A stretch of 64,000 nt of DNA from contig JAETSI010000009.1 in assembly GCA_021769725.1 (NCBI GenBank), positions 1-64,000 of the forward strand. Reading direction: 5' to 3'. The DNA comes from Oscillospiraceae bacterium (GTDB taxonomy: Bacteria > Bacillota > Clostridia > Oscillospirales > Ruminococcaceae). The notes beneath the pieces are model-generated. The model was not told where the DNA came from and searched no databases. It saw only the letters and a program-made list of their open reading frames with translations. Below, piece after piece: positions 1-8,101 of this stretch. A program made the translations under genes and the position numbers. Positions within the stretch are counted from its first letter, which is position 1. Each line of letters opens with the position of its first letter.

Positions 1-73
1 CTCGGCAAAATCGATTCCCTCCCCATTGTCTGATCTTTCATAACTTGCTTACAAATGAAAATAAATATATATC

Positions 74-115
74 GCAAAATCCGCTGCTGATTATTTTTAT
101 CGCAGCGGATTTTGC
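74..115 (+). terminator. Hairpin terminator of a gene left of the window
   Basis: A perfect 14-bp stem (74-87 against 102-115) with a 14-nt A+T-rich loop is followed by a short T-rich stretch. It most likely ends a transcript entering from the left edge. The T tract is weak, so termination in either direction is possible. Confidence 0.6.
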
Positions 116-227
116 TGTGTGTTTAAGATTATTTTAAGAATAAAGGGGTATTATAAATACGGATTAAGAGGAAATCCCTCAAGAAATCCCCCAATTCCCC
201 GTCTGAATTTATTTTATTTATCTGTAA

Positions 228-247
228 GCCTGTACAAATGTACAGGC
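228..247. other. Short perfect palindrome GCCTGTAC-AAAT-GTACAGGC
   Basis: Eight-bp arms around a 4-nt centre in A+T-rich intergenic DNA. It could be an operator or a small hairpin. No regulator or target gene is visible, and the gene to the left lies outside the window. Confidence 0.3.
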
Positions 248-254
248 AAATTTA

Positions 255-282
255 TTTATATGTGAATTGGATTCATTGTCAA
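255..282 (-). promoter_or_regulatory. Possible outward promoter from E1 copy A
   Basis: On the minus strand TTGACA (277-282, inside the element end) is followed after 16 bp by TATAAA (255-260). It would fire leftward, out of the window. The hexamers are visible; activity is inferred. Confidence 0.35.
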
Positions 283-326
283 CAACTTAAGTGGGGACAT
301 CGTCCCTGCTTAAATTGCCGGCATTG
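274..326. repeat. E1 inverted-repeat element, minimal copy (A)
   Basis: Two outward-facing terminal arms of the E1 family (see 12970, 23662, 26117, 43850, 54514) are joined almost directly. The left arm runs CATTGTCAACAACTTAAG and then GTGGGGAC. After a 4-nt centre an imperfect inverted copy follows, with TTAA and CATTG at its far end. The internal hairpins seen in full copies are absent, so this looks like a deletion derivative holding only the ends. Confidence 0.65.
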
Positions 327-356
327 TCCCTCATCACTTTTTGAAATACATTATTA

Positions 357-385
357 TTGACAAATTATGAATAATAGTGTATAAT
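357..385 (+). promoter_or_regulatory. Sigma-A promoter of the GDPD gene
   Basis: TTGACA (357-362), a 17-bp spacer and TATAAT (380-385) match the vegetative consensus exactly. A 22-bp direct repeat covers the -10 region (about 366-387 and 393-414), giving a second GTATAATAA copy just downstream. Confidence 0.85.
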
Positions 386-428
386 AAAAAATATGAATAA
401 TAGGGTATAATAATGATCTGGAGCTTTT

Positions 429-2237
429 ATGAAGAATTTTTTTAAATCTATGAAAACGTTTGTCAGGGTAATGCCGCATTTCCTGATGTTTGAATTTTTG
501 TATAAATTGTTGCTTGTCGCTGTCGGGGCACCTGTTCTGGCATTTGTGTTCAAGCTTTCCATGTCGGCATCCGGAATAGCCTATCTTTCAGATGAAAGTA
601 TGCTTATATATCTGAAAAGCCCTATAACGCTGATATTTATAGTTCTTGTACTTTTCTGCGCAGGATTTTTTGCATTCGTGGAACTTACGGCGCTTGCCGC
701 CTGTTTTTCATGTGCAAGCCGCAATGAACCGGTATCTGTCGGCGGAATGTTTAGTATCGGCGTAAAAAGTTTCGGAAAGGCATTAAGAGGAATCGGAATT
801 CTGCGTTTCCTGCTTTTCATGCTGTTTATGCCATTTGCGCAGTTTACACTTTCCTCGGGAACTTTCATCGCCCCGATAATGCCCATACTCAGGCGTATTT
901 TTCAGGATTTTGACAGCCGAATGGCAGTGATCGTGTATTTTGTGATACAGATAGTCACTATAATGCTTATTGTCGGAAGAAGCTATAGTTTGCATTATCT
1001 GGTGCTGACGAACAAAAACTTCGGCGAGTGCTGCAAAAAAAGTCTTGAGAAAATAAAGAGAAAAAAGTTTCGTATGGCATTTCAGTTCTTGTTGTGGACG
1101 CTGGTGATCCTCTGCGTTATTGCAGCAGCGACATTTGGCATAAGTTTCCTGATAGTGTATATTATAAAGGGATTTTCACTGCCCGGTAAGGCGTTCAGAA
1201 CTGCACTTCGTGTACTCGTTTATACGATAAGAGTGTTCTCGGCGGTTTCTGCATTTTTTTCCGCACCGGCTATCATGTGCTGGCTTACAGGGAAGTTCAT
1301 GGCTGATCTTGACGAAAATGAGGAGATTATTACACCTGACTGCCGCAGACTTATAAAGCAAAAAAAGAAAAATATCATACTTATCACAATACTGTCCGTT
1401 ATTGGTGTGAGCGCTAATATTTATTATTTTATCGGGGTTTACAGGGGAAATATCAAGATAGACGCAAGTATTCGCAGTACACAGATAAGTGCGCACAGAG
1501 GCTTTTCTCATGATGCGCCGGAAAATACGAAATATGCTTTTGAAGCTGCAATAGAATGCAAAGCCGATTACATCGAGCTTGACGTTCAGCTGACAAAGGA
1601 TGAACAGCTTGTAGTCATTCATGACGATACGCTGAACCGTACCACAAACGGAAAGGGACGTGTTAATAAGTATACGTATGAGGAACTCCGCAGCCTGTCT
1701 GCCGGTGCATGGTTCGGCAGCGAGTATGAAGATGCGGAAATAATGCTGCTGTCAGATGTGCTGGAACTTGTGGATAAAAGATGTATGCTGAATATCGAGA
1801 TAAAAGACATTGGAGATGTAAACCTTGCGGCTGACAAGACCGTTGAACTTGTGAAGGAGTATGGATATACGAAATCCTGCTATATAACGTCGTTTTCATA
1901 TAAGGCGCTCCAAAGGGTGAAATCACGTGAGCCGAAGATAAAGACCGCTCTTATAGCAAATCTTGCCGCTACGGTGAGATATTCGCAGCTTACCGATATT
2001 GACGCTGTGAGCATGAATTATCTTTTTGTAAATAAAAGCGTTGTTGAGTCGGCGCACCAGAACGGAAAACTTATCTTTGTTTGGACTGTTGACCGGAAAG
2101 ATGATATCCGCAGTATGCTGACACTGGGCGTGGATAATATAATAACCAATCGTCCTGATCTGGCGAGGGAGATTGTGAACTCCGACAAGGTCGGCGAAGT
2201 GACACTTACGCTGCTTGAAAAAATTTTTGGAAGCTGA
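429..2237 (+). CDS. Membrane-anchored glycerophosphodiester phosphodiesterase
   Basis: This 602-residue protein has two parts. Residues about 1-340 hold some seven or eight hydrophobic membrane segments, resembling the membrane domain found fused to such enzymes. Residues about 350-590 form a GDPD TIM-barrel domain. Catalytic signatures are visible: His356-Arg357-Gly, an ENT motif shortly after, Glu383-x-Asp385 for metal binding, and His398-Asp. The family hydrolyses glycerophosphodiesters to glycerol-3-phosphate and an alcohol. The membrane part suggests the substrate is a lipid or lipoteichoic-acid-derived diester at the cell surface (inference). It has its own consensus promoter and appears monocistronic. 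Confidence 0.88.
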   Translation: MKNFFKSMKTFVRVMPHFLMFEFLYKLLLVAVGAPVLAFVFKLSMSASGIAYLSDESMLIYLKSPITLIFIVLVLFCAGFFAFVELTALAACFSCASRNEPVSVGGMFSIGVKSFGKALRGIGILRFLLFMLFMPFAQFTLSSGTFIAPIMPILRRIFQDFDSRMAVIVYFVIQIVTIMLIVGRSYSLHYLVLTNKNFGECCKKSLEKIKRKKFRMAFQFLLWTLVILCVIAAATFGISFLIVYIIKGFSLPGKAFRTALRVLVYTIRVFSAVSAFFSAPAIMCWLTGKFMADLDENEEIITPDCRRLIKQKKKNIILITILSVIGVSANIYYFIGVYRGNIKIDASIRSTQISAHRGFSHDAPENTKYAFEAAIECKADYIELDVQLTKDEQLVVIHDDTLNRTTNGKGRVNKYTYEELRSLSAGAWFGSEYEDAEIMLLSDVLELVDKRCMLNIEIKDIGDVNLAADKTVELVKEYGYTKSCYITSFSYKALQRVKSREPKIKTALIANLAATVRYSQLTDIDAVSMNYLFVNKSVVESAHQNGKLIFVWTVDRKDDIRSMLTLGVDNIITNRPDLAREIVNSDKVGEVTLTLLEKIFGS

Positions 2238-2267
2238 TGTTTAGATTCGGCGTTCAAAGGCAAAACT

Positions 2268-2299
2268 AAAAGTAAATGACAAGCAACATTTACTTTTAT
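2268..2299 (+). terminator. A+T-rich hairpin after the GDPD gene
   Basis: A perfect 12-bp inverted repeat (TAAAAGTAAATG at 2268-2279 and its complement at 2288-2299) with an 8-nt loop lies 31 bp past the stop. There is no clear U tract. It may be a terminator or one end of the repeat that follows. Confidence 0.45.
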
Positions 2300-2455
2300 A
2301 TGGAGACTCTGCTCCCAACGGTCGCCCGTGGTCTCACCTGTCGGTTCGGTCGGTGCTTCTCGCTTTGCGAGAGGTCTTCACCGGAGACCCGCACCCCTCT
2401 GTTACTTCATGACATCCCCTAACCGTGGCGTGTTCCCCTTTATTGCAATAAAAGT
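2300..2455. repeat. Intergenic repeat G sharing a module with E1 copy F
   Basis: This non-coding stretch is rich in small inverted repeats. Positions about 2390-2424 (CCCCTCTGTTACTTCATGA followed by CATCCCCTAACCG) closely match, in reverse complement, the extra module inside E1 copy F at about 54575-54630. The right edge, CCCCTTTATTGCAATAAA near 2440, resembles the end of E2 at 31310. It looks like a mosaic of mobile repeat pieces. Confidence 0.5.
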
Positions 2456-2469
2456 AAGTCTTGCTGCCC

Positions 2470-2498
2470 TTGACAAATTTTGTCAGTATGAGTATAAT
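2470..2498 (+). promoter_or_regulatory. Promoter of the first cyclophilin gene
   Basis: TTGACA (2470-2475), 17 bp, then TATAAT (2493-2498): a full consensus match 31 bp upstream of the start codon. Confidence 0.85.
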
Positions 2499-2529
2499 TG
2501 AATAAGAATATATTTAAAGAGGTATAAAT

Positions 2530-3336
2530 ATGAAAGAAGGAAAAAGACTGCTTAAAATTATTCTTATTCTCACGCTTGTCATGGGAGGCCTTACGCTGGG
2601 ACTTCTGTATGCGGAAGGTCAGCGGGAAAAGAATAATACTTATATTACCGTTAATCCCGATACGATGAAGCTTATCCAGCTTGAAGAACCAAAGAACGGC
2701 GATCCCATAGCCATAATCGACACTACAGAAGGCGAGATACGAATGGTACTTTATCCGGAGCAGTCTCCGGAGGCTGTTGCAAATTTTACGAAGCTTGCCA
2801 ACGACGGATATTACGACAACACATATATCTTTGAATCACGTGACGGAACATACTGCGGCGGTGGTACTCCGGCAAAAAACGGTTCTGTGGGCAAGAGCAC
2901 CAATGAACACGTCAAGCGTGAACTTCACCAGGATCTGTGGCCGTTCAGGGGAGCAGTGTGCATGATGCAGACCGATTATGTCCGTACATTCAAGCAGAAA
3001 GTTCTGGGCGGCGGTACTTATTATAACGGCAGCCGTTTCTATATTCTTAATTCCATTGAATTTACCGACGATATGATCAGTGATCTTAAGGAAAATTCCG
3101 CAAGTCAGCAACTTGCAGACGCTTTTGTGGAAAAAGGCGGAATACCTAATTTTTCACAGCAGATGACGATTATCGGGCAGACATACGAGGGATTTGACGT
3201 TGTTGAAAAACTGTCTTCTCTGGAGGGAAAGAAAACAGGAAAATTCTTTACTCCTACAGAAGATGTAATGATAAAATCCATAACCATAAGCACATATTCC
3301 GATGATGAAAACAACAGACAGGCTGAGAAAAAATAG
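2530..3336 (+). CDS. Divergent cyclophilin-type peptidyl-prolyl isomerase, membrane-anchored
   Basis: This is a 268-residue protein with one hydrophobic N-terminal segment (about residues 8-28), so the domain probably sits outside the membrane. Residues about 55-250 follow the cyclophilin pattern: a DTTEGEIR strand, then SPEAVANFTKLANDGYYDN. Where active cyclophilins read FHRV..F.IQGGD, this one reads FESRDGTYCGGG, and GSQFFI becomes GSRFYI. The catalytic Arg and the Gln-Gly-Gly floor are therefore not conserved as usual. It may bind peptide without efficient isomerisation. Its neighbour at 3506 is a canonical cyclophilin, so the two may divide the folding of exported proteins (inference). 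Confidence 0.8.
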   Translation: MKEGKRLLKIILILTLVMGGLTLGLLYAEGQREKNNTYITVNPDTMKLIQLEEPKNGDPIAIIDTTEGEIRMVLYPEQSPEAVANFTKLANDGYYDNTYIFESRDGTYCGGGTPAKNGSVGKSTNEHVKRELHQDLWPFRGAVCMMQTDYVRTFKQKVLGGGTYYNGSRFYILNSIEFTDDMISDLKENSASQQLADAFVEKGGIPNFSQQMTIIGQTYEGFDVVEKLSSLEGKKTGKFFTPTEDVMIKSITISTYSDDENNRQAEKK

Positions 3337-3407
3337 TCACGCTCTACGAATATCGCCGCTGTTTTGCATCCGGTTTGACTGTTTCTAACAAATTTAAGCG
3401 GAAAGTA

Positions 3408-3436
3408 TTTACAAAATGGATTTTTTGTAGTATAAT
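3408..3436 (+). promoter_or_regulatory. Promoter of the second cyclophilin gene
   Basis: TTTACA (3408-3413), 17 bp, TATAAT (3431-3436), about 70 bp upstream of the start. Confidence 0.75.
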
Positions 3437-3505
3437 AAACAGGTTGAGGTATCATACACCTTGTACAATTTAATGTTTCACGTAGAAAATTAAGGAGTGA
3501 AATTT

Positions 3506-4468
3506 ATGTTCAGAAAGACATTAGCAGCTATTCTCTGTATGGTTATGGCATCTACTGCCATGACATCCTGCGGCAAGCACCTTGAGGTGGACGATGACAG
3601 CAAAGATACGTCGGTTTCCGACAATCAGTCCCCCGAAGAAACTACAGCTCCGGCAGGGGACAATCAGGAATCCACTACAGGTGAGAATTCCGGCAGTATG
3701 GATAATAAAACTATAGATATTTCAAGGTTCGCCGACAGATCGGTGCCGGATATTGATACCGAAAAATCAGATGTCAAGAATTTTACTGCTCCCGAAGTGG
3801 GAGATGATATAATCATCATGAAGTTCAAGGGTTACGACGGTGAAGTTAAGATCAGACTTTTCCCTGAATACGCCGAGCTTGGTGTTGAAAATTTTGTCGG
3901 TCTTGCGGAAAAAGGCTATTACGACGGTCTGACAATGCACAGGGTCATGGCTGATTTCATGATACAAGGCGGTGATCCTCTTGGAACGGGTACAGGCGGC
4001 GAATCGCTCTGGGGCGACAAGTTTGACGGAGGCACGTCCGATAAGCTTACTCATGCGGCAGGTACGATCGCATATGCAAACAGCGGTTCAACATCGACCG
4101 ACGGCAGTCAGTTCTATATTGTGACGGGAGAAACATACGACAACGACTATTTGTCATTGCTGGAAAGCAAAGGTTATTCATTCTCCGATGACATAAAGAA
4201 GATACTTGCATCGGCAGGCGGCGCACCATGGCTTGACGGAGGCTATACCATTTTTGGACAGGTATATGATGGACTTGATATTATATTTGCAATACAGGAT
4301 GTTGAAGTATACCAGGGAAATGCTATGAATCCGGAGGTAAGCACTCCTGTTGAGCCGGTTGTTATTGAATATGTAAAGGTCGGAAAATATGATGGTGAGG
4401 AACTGAAATGGTTCATTGCTGACTATATGGGAGAAGATGCTCCCAAAGCAGAAAAAGATACAGAATAA
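3506..4468 (+). CDS. Cyclophilin-type peptidyl-prolyl isomerase lipoprotein
   Basis: I place the start at the ATG at 3506, because the in-frame GTG at 3497 lies inside the Shine-Dalgarno sequence TAAGGAG. The 320-residue product has a lipoprotein signal ending MTS-Cys, then an acidic Ser/Thr-rich linker and a cyclophilin domain from about residue 95. Active-site features are intact: MHRVMADFMIQGGDP with the catalytic Arg, and DGSQFYIVTGE. It should be a lipid-anchored isomerase acting on Xaa-Pro bonds of exported proteins. An insertion of about 25 residues after the FYI motif (LESKGYSFSDDIKK) is typical of larger Gram-positive surface cyclophilins. murA follows after 55 bp. Confidence 0.9.
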   Translation: MFRKTLAAILCMVMASTAMTSCGKHLEVDDDSKDTSVSDNQSPEETTAPAGDNQESTTGENSGSMDNKTIDISRFADRSVPDIDTEKSDVKNFTAPEVGDDIIIMKFKGYDGEVKIRLFPEYAELGVENFVGLAEKGYYDGLTMHRVMADFMIQGGDPLGTGTGGESLWGDKFDGGTSDKLTHAAGTIAYANSGSTSTDGSQFYIVTGETYDNDYLSLLESKGYSFSDDIKKILASAGGAPWLDGGYTIFGQVYDGLDIIFAIQDVEVYQGNAMNPEVSTPVEPVVIEYVKVGKYDGEELKWFIADYMGEDAPKAEKDTE

Positions 4469-4523
4469 TAGAACAAAAGAAAAGAAGCGGAATGCAGAGT
4501 CCGCAATTAAGGAGAGAATCTAA

Positions 4524-5822
4524 TTGGATAAGTTTGTTATAAAGGGCGGCAGACGCCTGACCGGCAGAGTTGCCATAAGCGGTGCAAAAAATGCGGCAGT
4601 AGCCATTCTTCCGGCCGTTATCCTGTCTGATGAGCCTTGTACTATTGAAAACGTTCCTAATATAAGCGATGTTAATATCAGTCTCAGAATCCTCAAAGAA
4701 ATGGGTGCAGCGGTCACGAGTTTGGGCAAGGATGCCTACAGAATAGATCCTACCGGCATAAACAAGGTGTGCGTCCCCTATGAGACAGCAAGAAAAATGC
4801 GTGCTTCTTATTATTTTCTGGGTGCTCTTTTAGGAAAATTCAACAAGGCAAGAGTCTCCATGCCGGGCGGATGTCCTCTTGGCGACCGACCTATCGACCA
4901 GCATCTTAAGGCATTTTCAGCTTTGGGGGCTGAATATACCCTTAGCCAGGGAATGATCGACTTGAACGCTGTCAGTCTCAAGGGAAACCAGATTTTCTTT
5001 GATGTTGTAACCGTTGGCGCAACAATGAATGCTATGCTAGCCGCTGTAAAGGCAGAGGGTCTTACTATCATTGAGAATGCCGCAAAAGAACCGCATATCG
5101 TTGATCTGGCAAACTTCCTTAACTCTATGGGCGCAAATATTATGGGTGCAGGAACGGACGTTATAAAGATAAGAGGAGTAAAGCAGCTTCACGGAACTAC
5201 TTATTCCGTTATTCCCGATCAGATAGAGGCAGGAACATTTATGATAGCAGCCGCCGCTACCAAGGGCGATATTATCGTTGAAAATATCATTCCCAAGCAT
5301 CTGGAATCTATTACAAAGAAGCTGGAGAAGATAGGCGTTAATATAGAGCAGTACGATGATAGTCTGAGAGTATGGGTGGATGGTCCGCTTGTAAAGGCGA
5401 ATGTAAAGACAACGCCTCATCCCGGGTTTCCGACGGATATGCAGCCGCAGATCGCTGCTCTTCTGATCCTTGCAGAAGGAACGAGTATTATCACCGAAGG
5501 CGTATGGGAACATCGTTTCCGTTATGTGGACGAGCTGAGACGCATGGGGGCTGATATTACTGTAAACGGTAAGGTGGCTCTTATCGAAGGCACGGGCAAA
5601 CTTATGGGCGCTCCCGTAAAAGCGTGCGACTTGAGAGCCGGCGCCGCTCTTATTATAGCCGGTCTTGCGGCAAGCGGAATCACTGAGATAGAGGATATTT
5701 ACCATATCGAAAGAGGCTATGACTGCATGGAGGGCAAACTCCGTGGTCTTGGCGCAGATATAGAAAAGGTAAGCGTTCCGGATAAGATACCGGAGCAGAA
5801 GAATGTCCGCTCAGCTGTATAA
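4524..5822 (+). CDS. murA: UDP-N-acetylglucosamine 1-carboxyvinyltransferase
   Basis: This enzyme carries out the first committed step of peptidoglycan synthesis, moving enolpyruvate from PEP to UDP-GlcNAc in the cytoplasm. The 432-residue length is standard. Visible signatures are SGAKNAA near the N-terminus (UDP-GlcNAc/PEP-binding Lys and Asn) and the mobile loop PGGCPLGDRP, with the PEP-attacking Cys117 that fosfomycin modifies. Repeated EPT half-domains are evident. The start is TTG at 4524, eight bases after AAGGAGAG; no upstream ATG fits. Whether it is the MurA or MurZ paralogue cannot be settled without the rest of the genome. Confidence 0.96.
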   Translation: MDKFVIKGGRRLTGRVAISGAKNAAVAILPAVILSDEPCTIENVPNISDVNISLRILKEMGAAVTSLGKDAYRIDPTGINKVCVPYETARKMRASYYFLGALLGKFNKARVSMPGGCPLGDRPIDQHLKAFSALGAEYTLSQGMIDLNAVSLKGNQIFFDVVTVGATMNAMLAAVKAEGLTIIENAAKEPHIVDLANFLNSMGANIMGAGTDVIKIRGVKQLHGTTYSVIPDQIEAGTFMIAAAATKGDIIVENIIPKHLESITKKLEKIGVNIEQYDDSLRVWVDGPLVKANVKTTPHPGFPTDMQPQIAALLILAEGTSIITEGVWEHRFRYVDELRRMGADITVNGKVALIEGTGKLMGAPVKACDLRAGAALIIAGLAASGITEIEDIYHIERGYDCMEGKLRGLGADIEKVSVPDKIPEQKNVRSAV

Positions 5823-5847
5823 AGAGATAATTTTTTGTAAAAAACAC

Positions 5848-5876
5848 TTGACAAATCCATGAGAGTGTGATATTAT
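5848..5876 (+). promoter_or_regulatory. Promoter of the thrS T-box transcript
   Basis: TTGACA (5848-5853), 17-bp spacer, TATTAT (5871-5876). Transcription would start near 5883, just before stem I of the leader. Confidence 0.85.
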
Positions 5877-5882
5877 CATAAT

Positions 5883-6118
5883 GTAATATGAAAAAATCGT
5901 TGATGAGAAAGGCAGTTTCCAGTGCTTTTTCAGAGAGCAGCCGTTTGGTGCAAGGCTGTAAAGCAGGAAATATGCATACCGTCTCTGAGTGCGTTTAATA
6001 CACGCCGGCTGCTCCCGTTACAGAGCCAATGAGATACAGAATTTTCTGTGTGAATCAGGGTGGAATCACGGTTATTTATCGTCCCTTAGCCTTTTTGTAG
6101 GCTTTAGGGGCGATTTTT
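5883..6118 (+). promoter_or_regulatory. T-box leader of thrS, threonine specifier ACC
   Basis: This leader lets uncharged tRNA-Thr switch on thrS. Stem I can be folded by eye: GAGA (5905-5908) pairs with TCTC (5982-5985), and TTTCC with GGAAA higher up. The AGAGAG bulge lies at 5932-5937. The internal loop on the 3' side exposes ACC (5978-5980), a Thr codon. The T-box sequence AGGGTGGAATCACGG (6057-6071) departs from the usual ACCGCGG ending, but its TGGA can pair with a UCCA acceptor end. A terminator hairpin (6080-6112) with a T run closes the leader, 31 bp before the thrS start. Confidence 0.93.
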
Positions 6119-6148
6119 GTTTTATTATTTTGAAAAGGAGAATATATC

Positions 6149-8095
6149 ATGATAAGATTAACGTTAAAAGACGGCAGTGTTCGTGAGATCGAATCTGCAC
6201 AGTCTGCCGCAGAGATTGTAAAAGGCATAGGAATGGGTCTGTACAAGGCTGCCTGCTGTGTAAAGATCAACGGCGAGGTAAAGGATCTCCGCACAGTTAT
6301 CGACAGCGACTGCCAGTTTGAAGTATGCACTTTTGATACTATCGAGGGCAAAAAGACTTTCTGGCATACGGCTTCACATATTCTTGCACAGGCGGTAAAG
6401 CGTCTTTATCCGCAGGCTAAGCTGGCTATCGGCCCTGCTATCGACAACGGTTTCTATTACGATTTCGACCTCGAGAAGCCTTTTACCCAGGAGGAACTCA
6501 ACAATATTGAAGCTGAGATGAAGAAGATCGTCAAGGAGGGACTGCCTCTTGAACAGTTCGAGCTTTCTCCGGAGGAAGCTGTCGCAATGCTGAAAGAAAT
6601 GGACGAACCCTACAAGGTCGAGCTTTGCGAGGAACACGCAGGTAAGGGCGAGCCGATCTCGTTCTATAAGCAGGGTGATTTTACCGATCTCTGCGCAGGT
6701 CCTCATCTTATGACGACTGCTCCTGTCAAGGCTTTCAAACTTCTTTCATGTACCGGCGCTTATTGGAGGGGTTCCGAGAAGAATAAGATGCTTTCACGTG
6801 TGTATGCTGTGGCATATCCAAAAGCTGCCGAGCTTGAAGCTGATATCAAACAGCGTGAGGAAGCAAAACTCCGTGACCATAACAAGTTGGGCAGAGAGCT
6901 TGAATATTTTACGACTGTTGACTGTATCGGTCAGGGACTTCCTATAATTCTTCCCAAGGGCGCAAGAGTTATACAGACACTTCAACGCTGGGTCGAGGAT
7001 GTTGAACAGAAGCACGGATATCTTCTTACGAAAACGCCTTATCTTGCTAAGAGGGAACTTTATAAAATTTCAGGTCATTGGGATCACTATCTTGATGGAA
7101 TGTTCATTCTCGGCGATCCTCATGATGAGACCAAGGAATGCTTTGCGCTTCGACCGATGACCTGTCCTTTCCAGTATCAGGTTTTCCTTAACAGGCAGCG
7201 TTCGTATCGTGATCTGCCTATGCGTCTCGGCGAAACATCCACGCTTTTCCGTAAGGAAGATTCCGGCGAAATGCACGGACTTATCCGTGTAAGACAGTTT
7301 ACAATATCTGAGGGACATCTTGTACTCCGTCCTGACCAGCTTGAAGAGGAATTCAAGGACTGTCTTGAACTTGCCAAGTATATGCTTGGTACAGTAGGAC
7401 TGCTTGAGGACTGTACTTTCAGATTCTCACAGTGGGATCCGGCAAATCCCAAGAACAAGTATGAGGGTACTGCTGATCAGTGGGAGGAAGCACAGGCTGT
7501 AATGGCTAAGATACTCGATCATCTCGGCGTTGAATATGAGATCGGTATTGACGAGGCTGCTTTCTATGGTCCTAAGCTGGATATTCAGTATAAGAACGTT
7601 TACGGCAAGGAAGATACCCTTGTTACAATTCAAATAGATATGCTTCTGGCTGAGAAATTCGGCATGGAATATATAGACGTTGACGGCACTAAAAAGCGTC
7701 CGTACATCATTCACCGCACGTCGCTGGGATGCTACGAGAGAACGCTTGCATACATGATCGAAAAGTATGCAGGAGCTATGCCGCTGTGGATCGCTCCCGA
7801 ACAGGTGCGTATCATCCCTGTTGCAGACCGTCATCTTGACTACAGCCGTCAGGTGCTTGAAAAGCTTGAAGCTGCCGGAATCAGAGCTTCCATTGACGAC
7901 AGAGCCGAAAAGGTAGGCTGGAAGATACGCAGCGCAACGGTTGAAAAGCTTCCGATAATGCTGACTGTCGGAGACAAAGAGGCAGAAGAGGGAACAGTTT
8001 CCGTTCGTTCGAGACGTGAAGGCGATCTTGGCTCAATGACGCAGAACGATCTGCTTGCGAAGCTTATTGATGATATTGCAACGAAAGTCAGATAA
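6149..8095 (+). CDS. thrS: Threonyl-tRNA synthetase
   Basis: This class II synthetase charges tRNA-Thr with threonine. The 648-residue protein has the full bacterial layout: an N-terminal TGS domain (about 1-60), the second additional (editing) domain with the HxxxH motif at His73 and His77, a catalytic core containing the zinc-site motifs (MTCPFQYQVF, the HGLIR region, HRTSLGCYERTL) and an anticodon-binding domain from about residue 540. The start follows AAAAGGAG with normal spacing. It is controlled by the T-box leader just upstream. The next gene begins 6 bp past the stop and is probably co-transcribed. Confidence 0.97.
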   Translation: MIRLTLKDGSVREIESAQSAAEIVKGIGMGLYKAACCVKINGEVKDLRTVIDSDCQFEVCTFDTIEGKKTFWHTASHILAQAVKRLYPQAKLAIGPAIDNGFYYDFDLEKPFTQEELNNIEAEMKKIVKEGLPLEQFELSPEEAVAMLKEMDEPYKVELCEEHAGKGEPISFYKQGDFTDLCAGPHLMTTAPVKAFKLLSCTGAYWRGSEKNKMLSRVYAVAYPKAAELEADIKQREEAKLRDHNKLGRELEYFTTVDCIGQGLPIILPKGARVIQTLQRWVEDVEQKHGYLLTKTPYLAKRELYKISGHWDHYLDGMFILGDPHDETKECFALRPMTCPFQYQVFLNRQRSYRDLPMRLGETSTLFRKEDSGEMHGLIRVRQFTISEGHLVLRPDQLEEEFKDCLELAKYMLGTVGLLEDCTFRFSQWDPANPKNKYEGTADQWEEAQAVMAKILDHLGVEYEIGIDEAAFYGPKLDIQYKNVYGKEDTLVTIQIDMLLAEKFGMEYIDVDGTKKRPYIIHRTSLGCYERTLAYMIEKYAGAMPLWIAPEQVRIIPVADRHLDYSRQVLEKLEAAGIRASIDDRAEKVGWKIRSATVEKLPIMLTVGDKEAEEGTVSVRSRREGDLGSMTQNDLLAKLIDDIATKVR

Positions 8096-8101
8096 CAGAA
8101 T

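Noticed and set aside
5821-6148. A short coding frame (5989-6186) in the thrS leader
   Set aside because: The region folds as a T-box with a terminator; the frame runs through the T-box sequence and into thrS out of frame.
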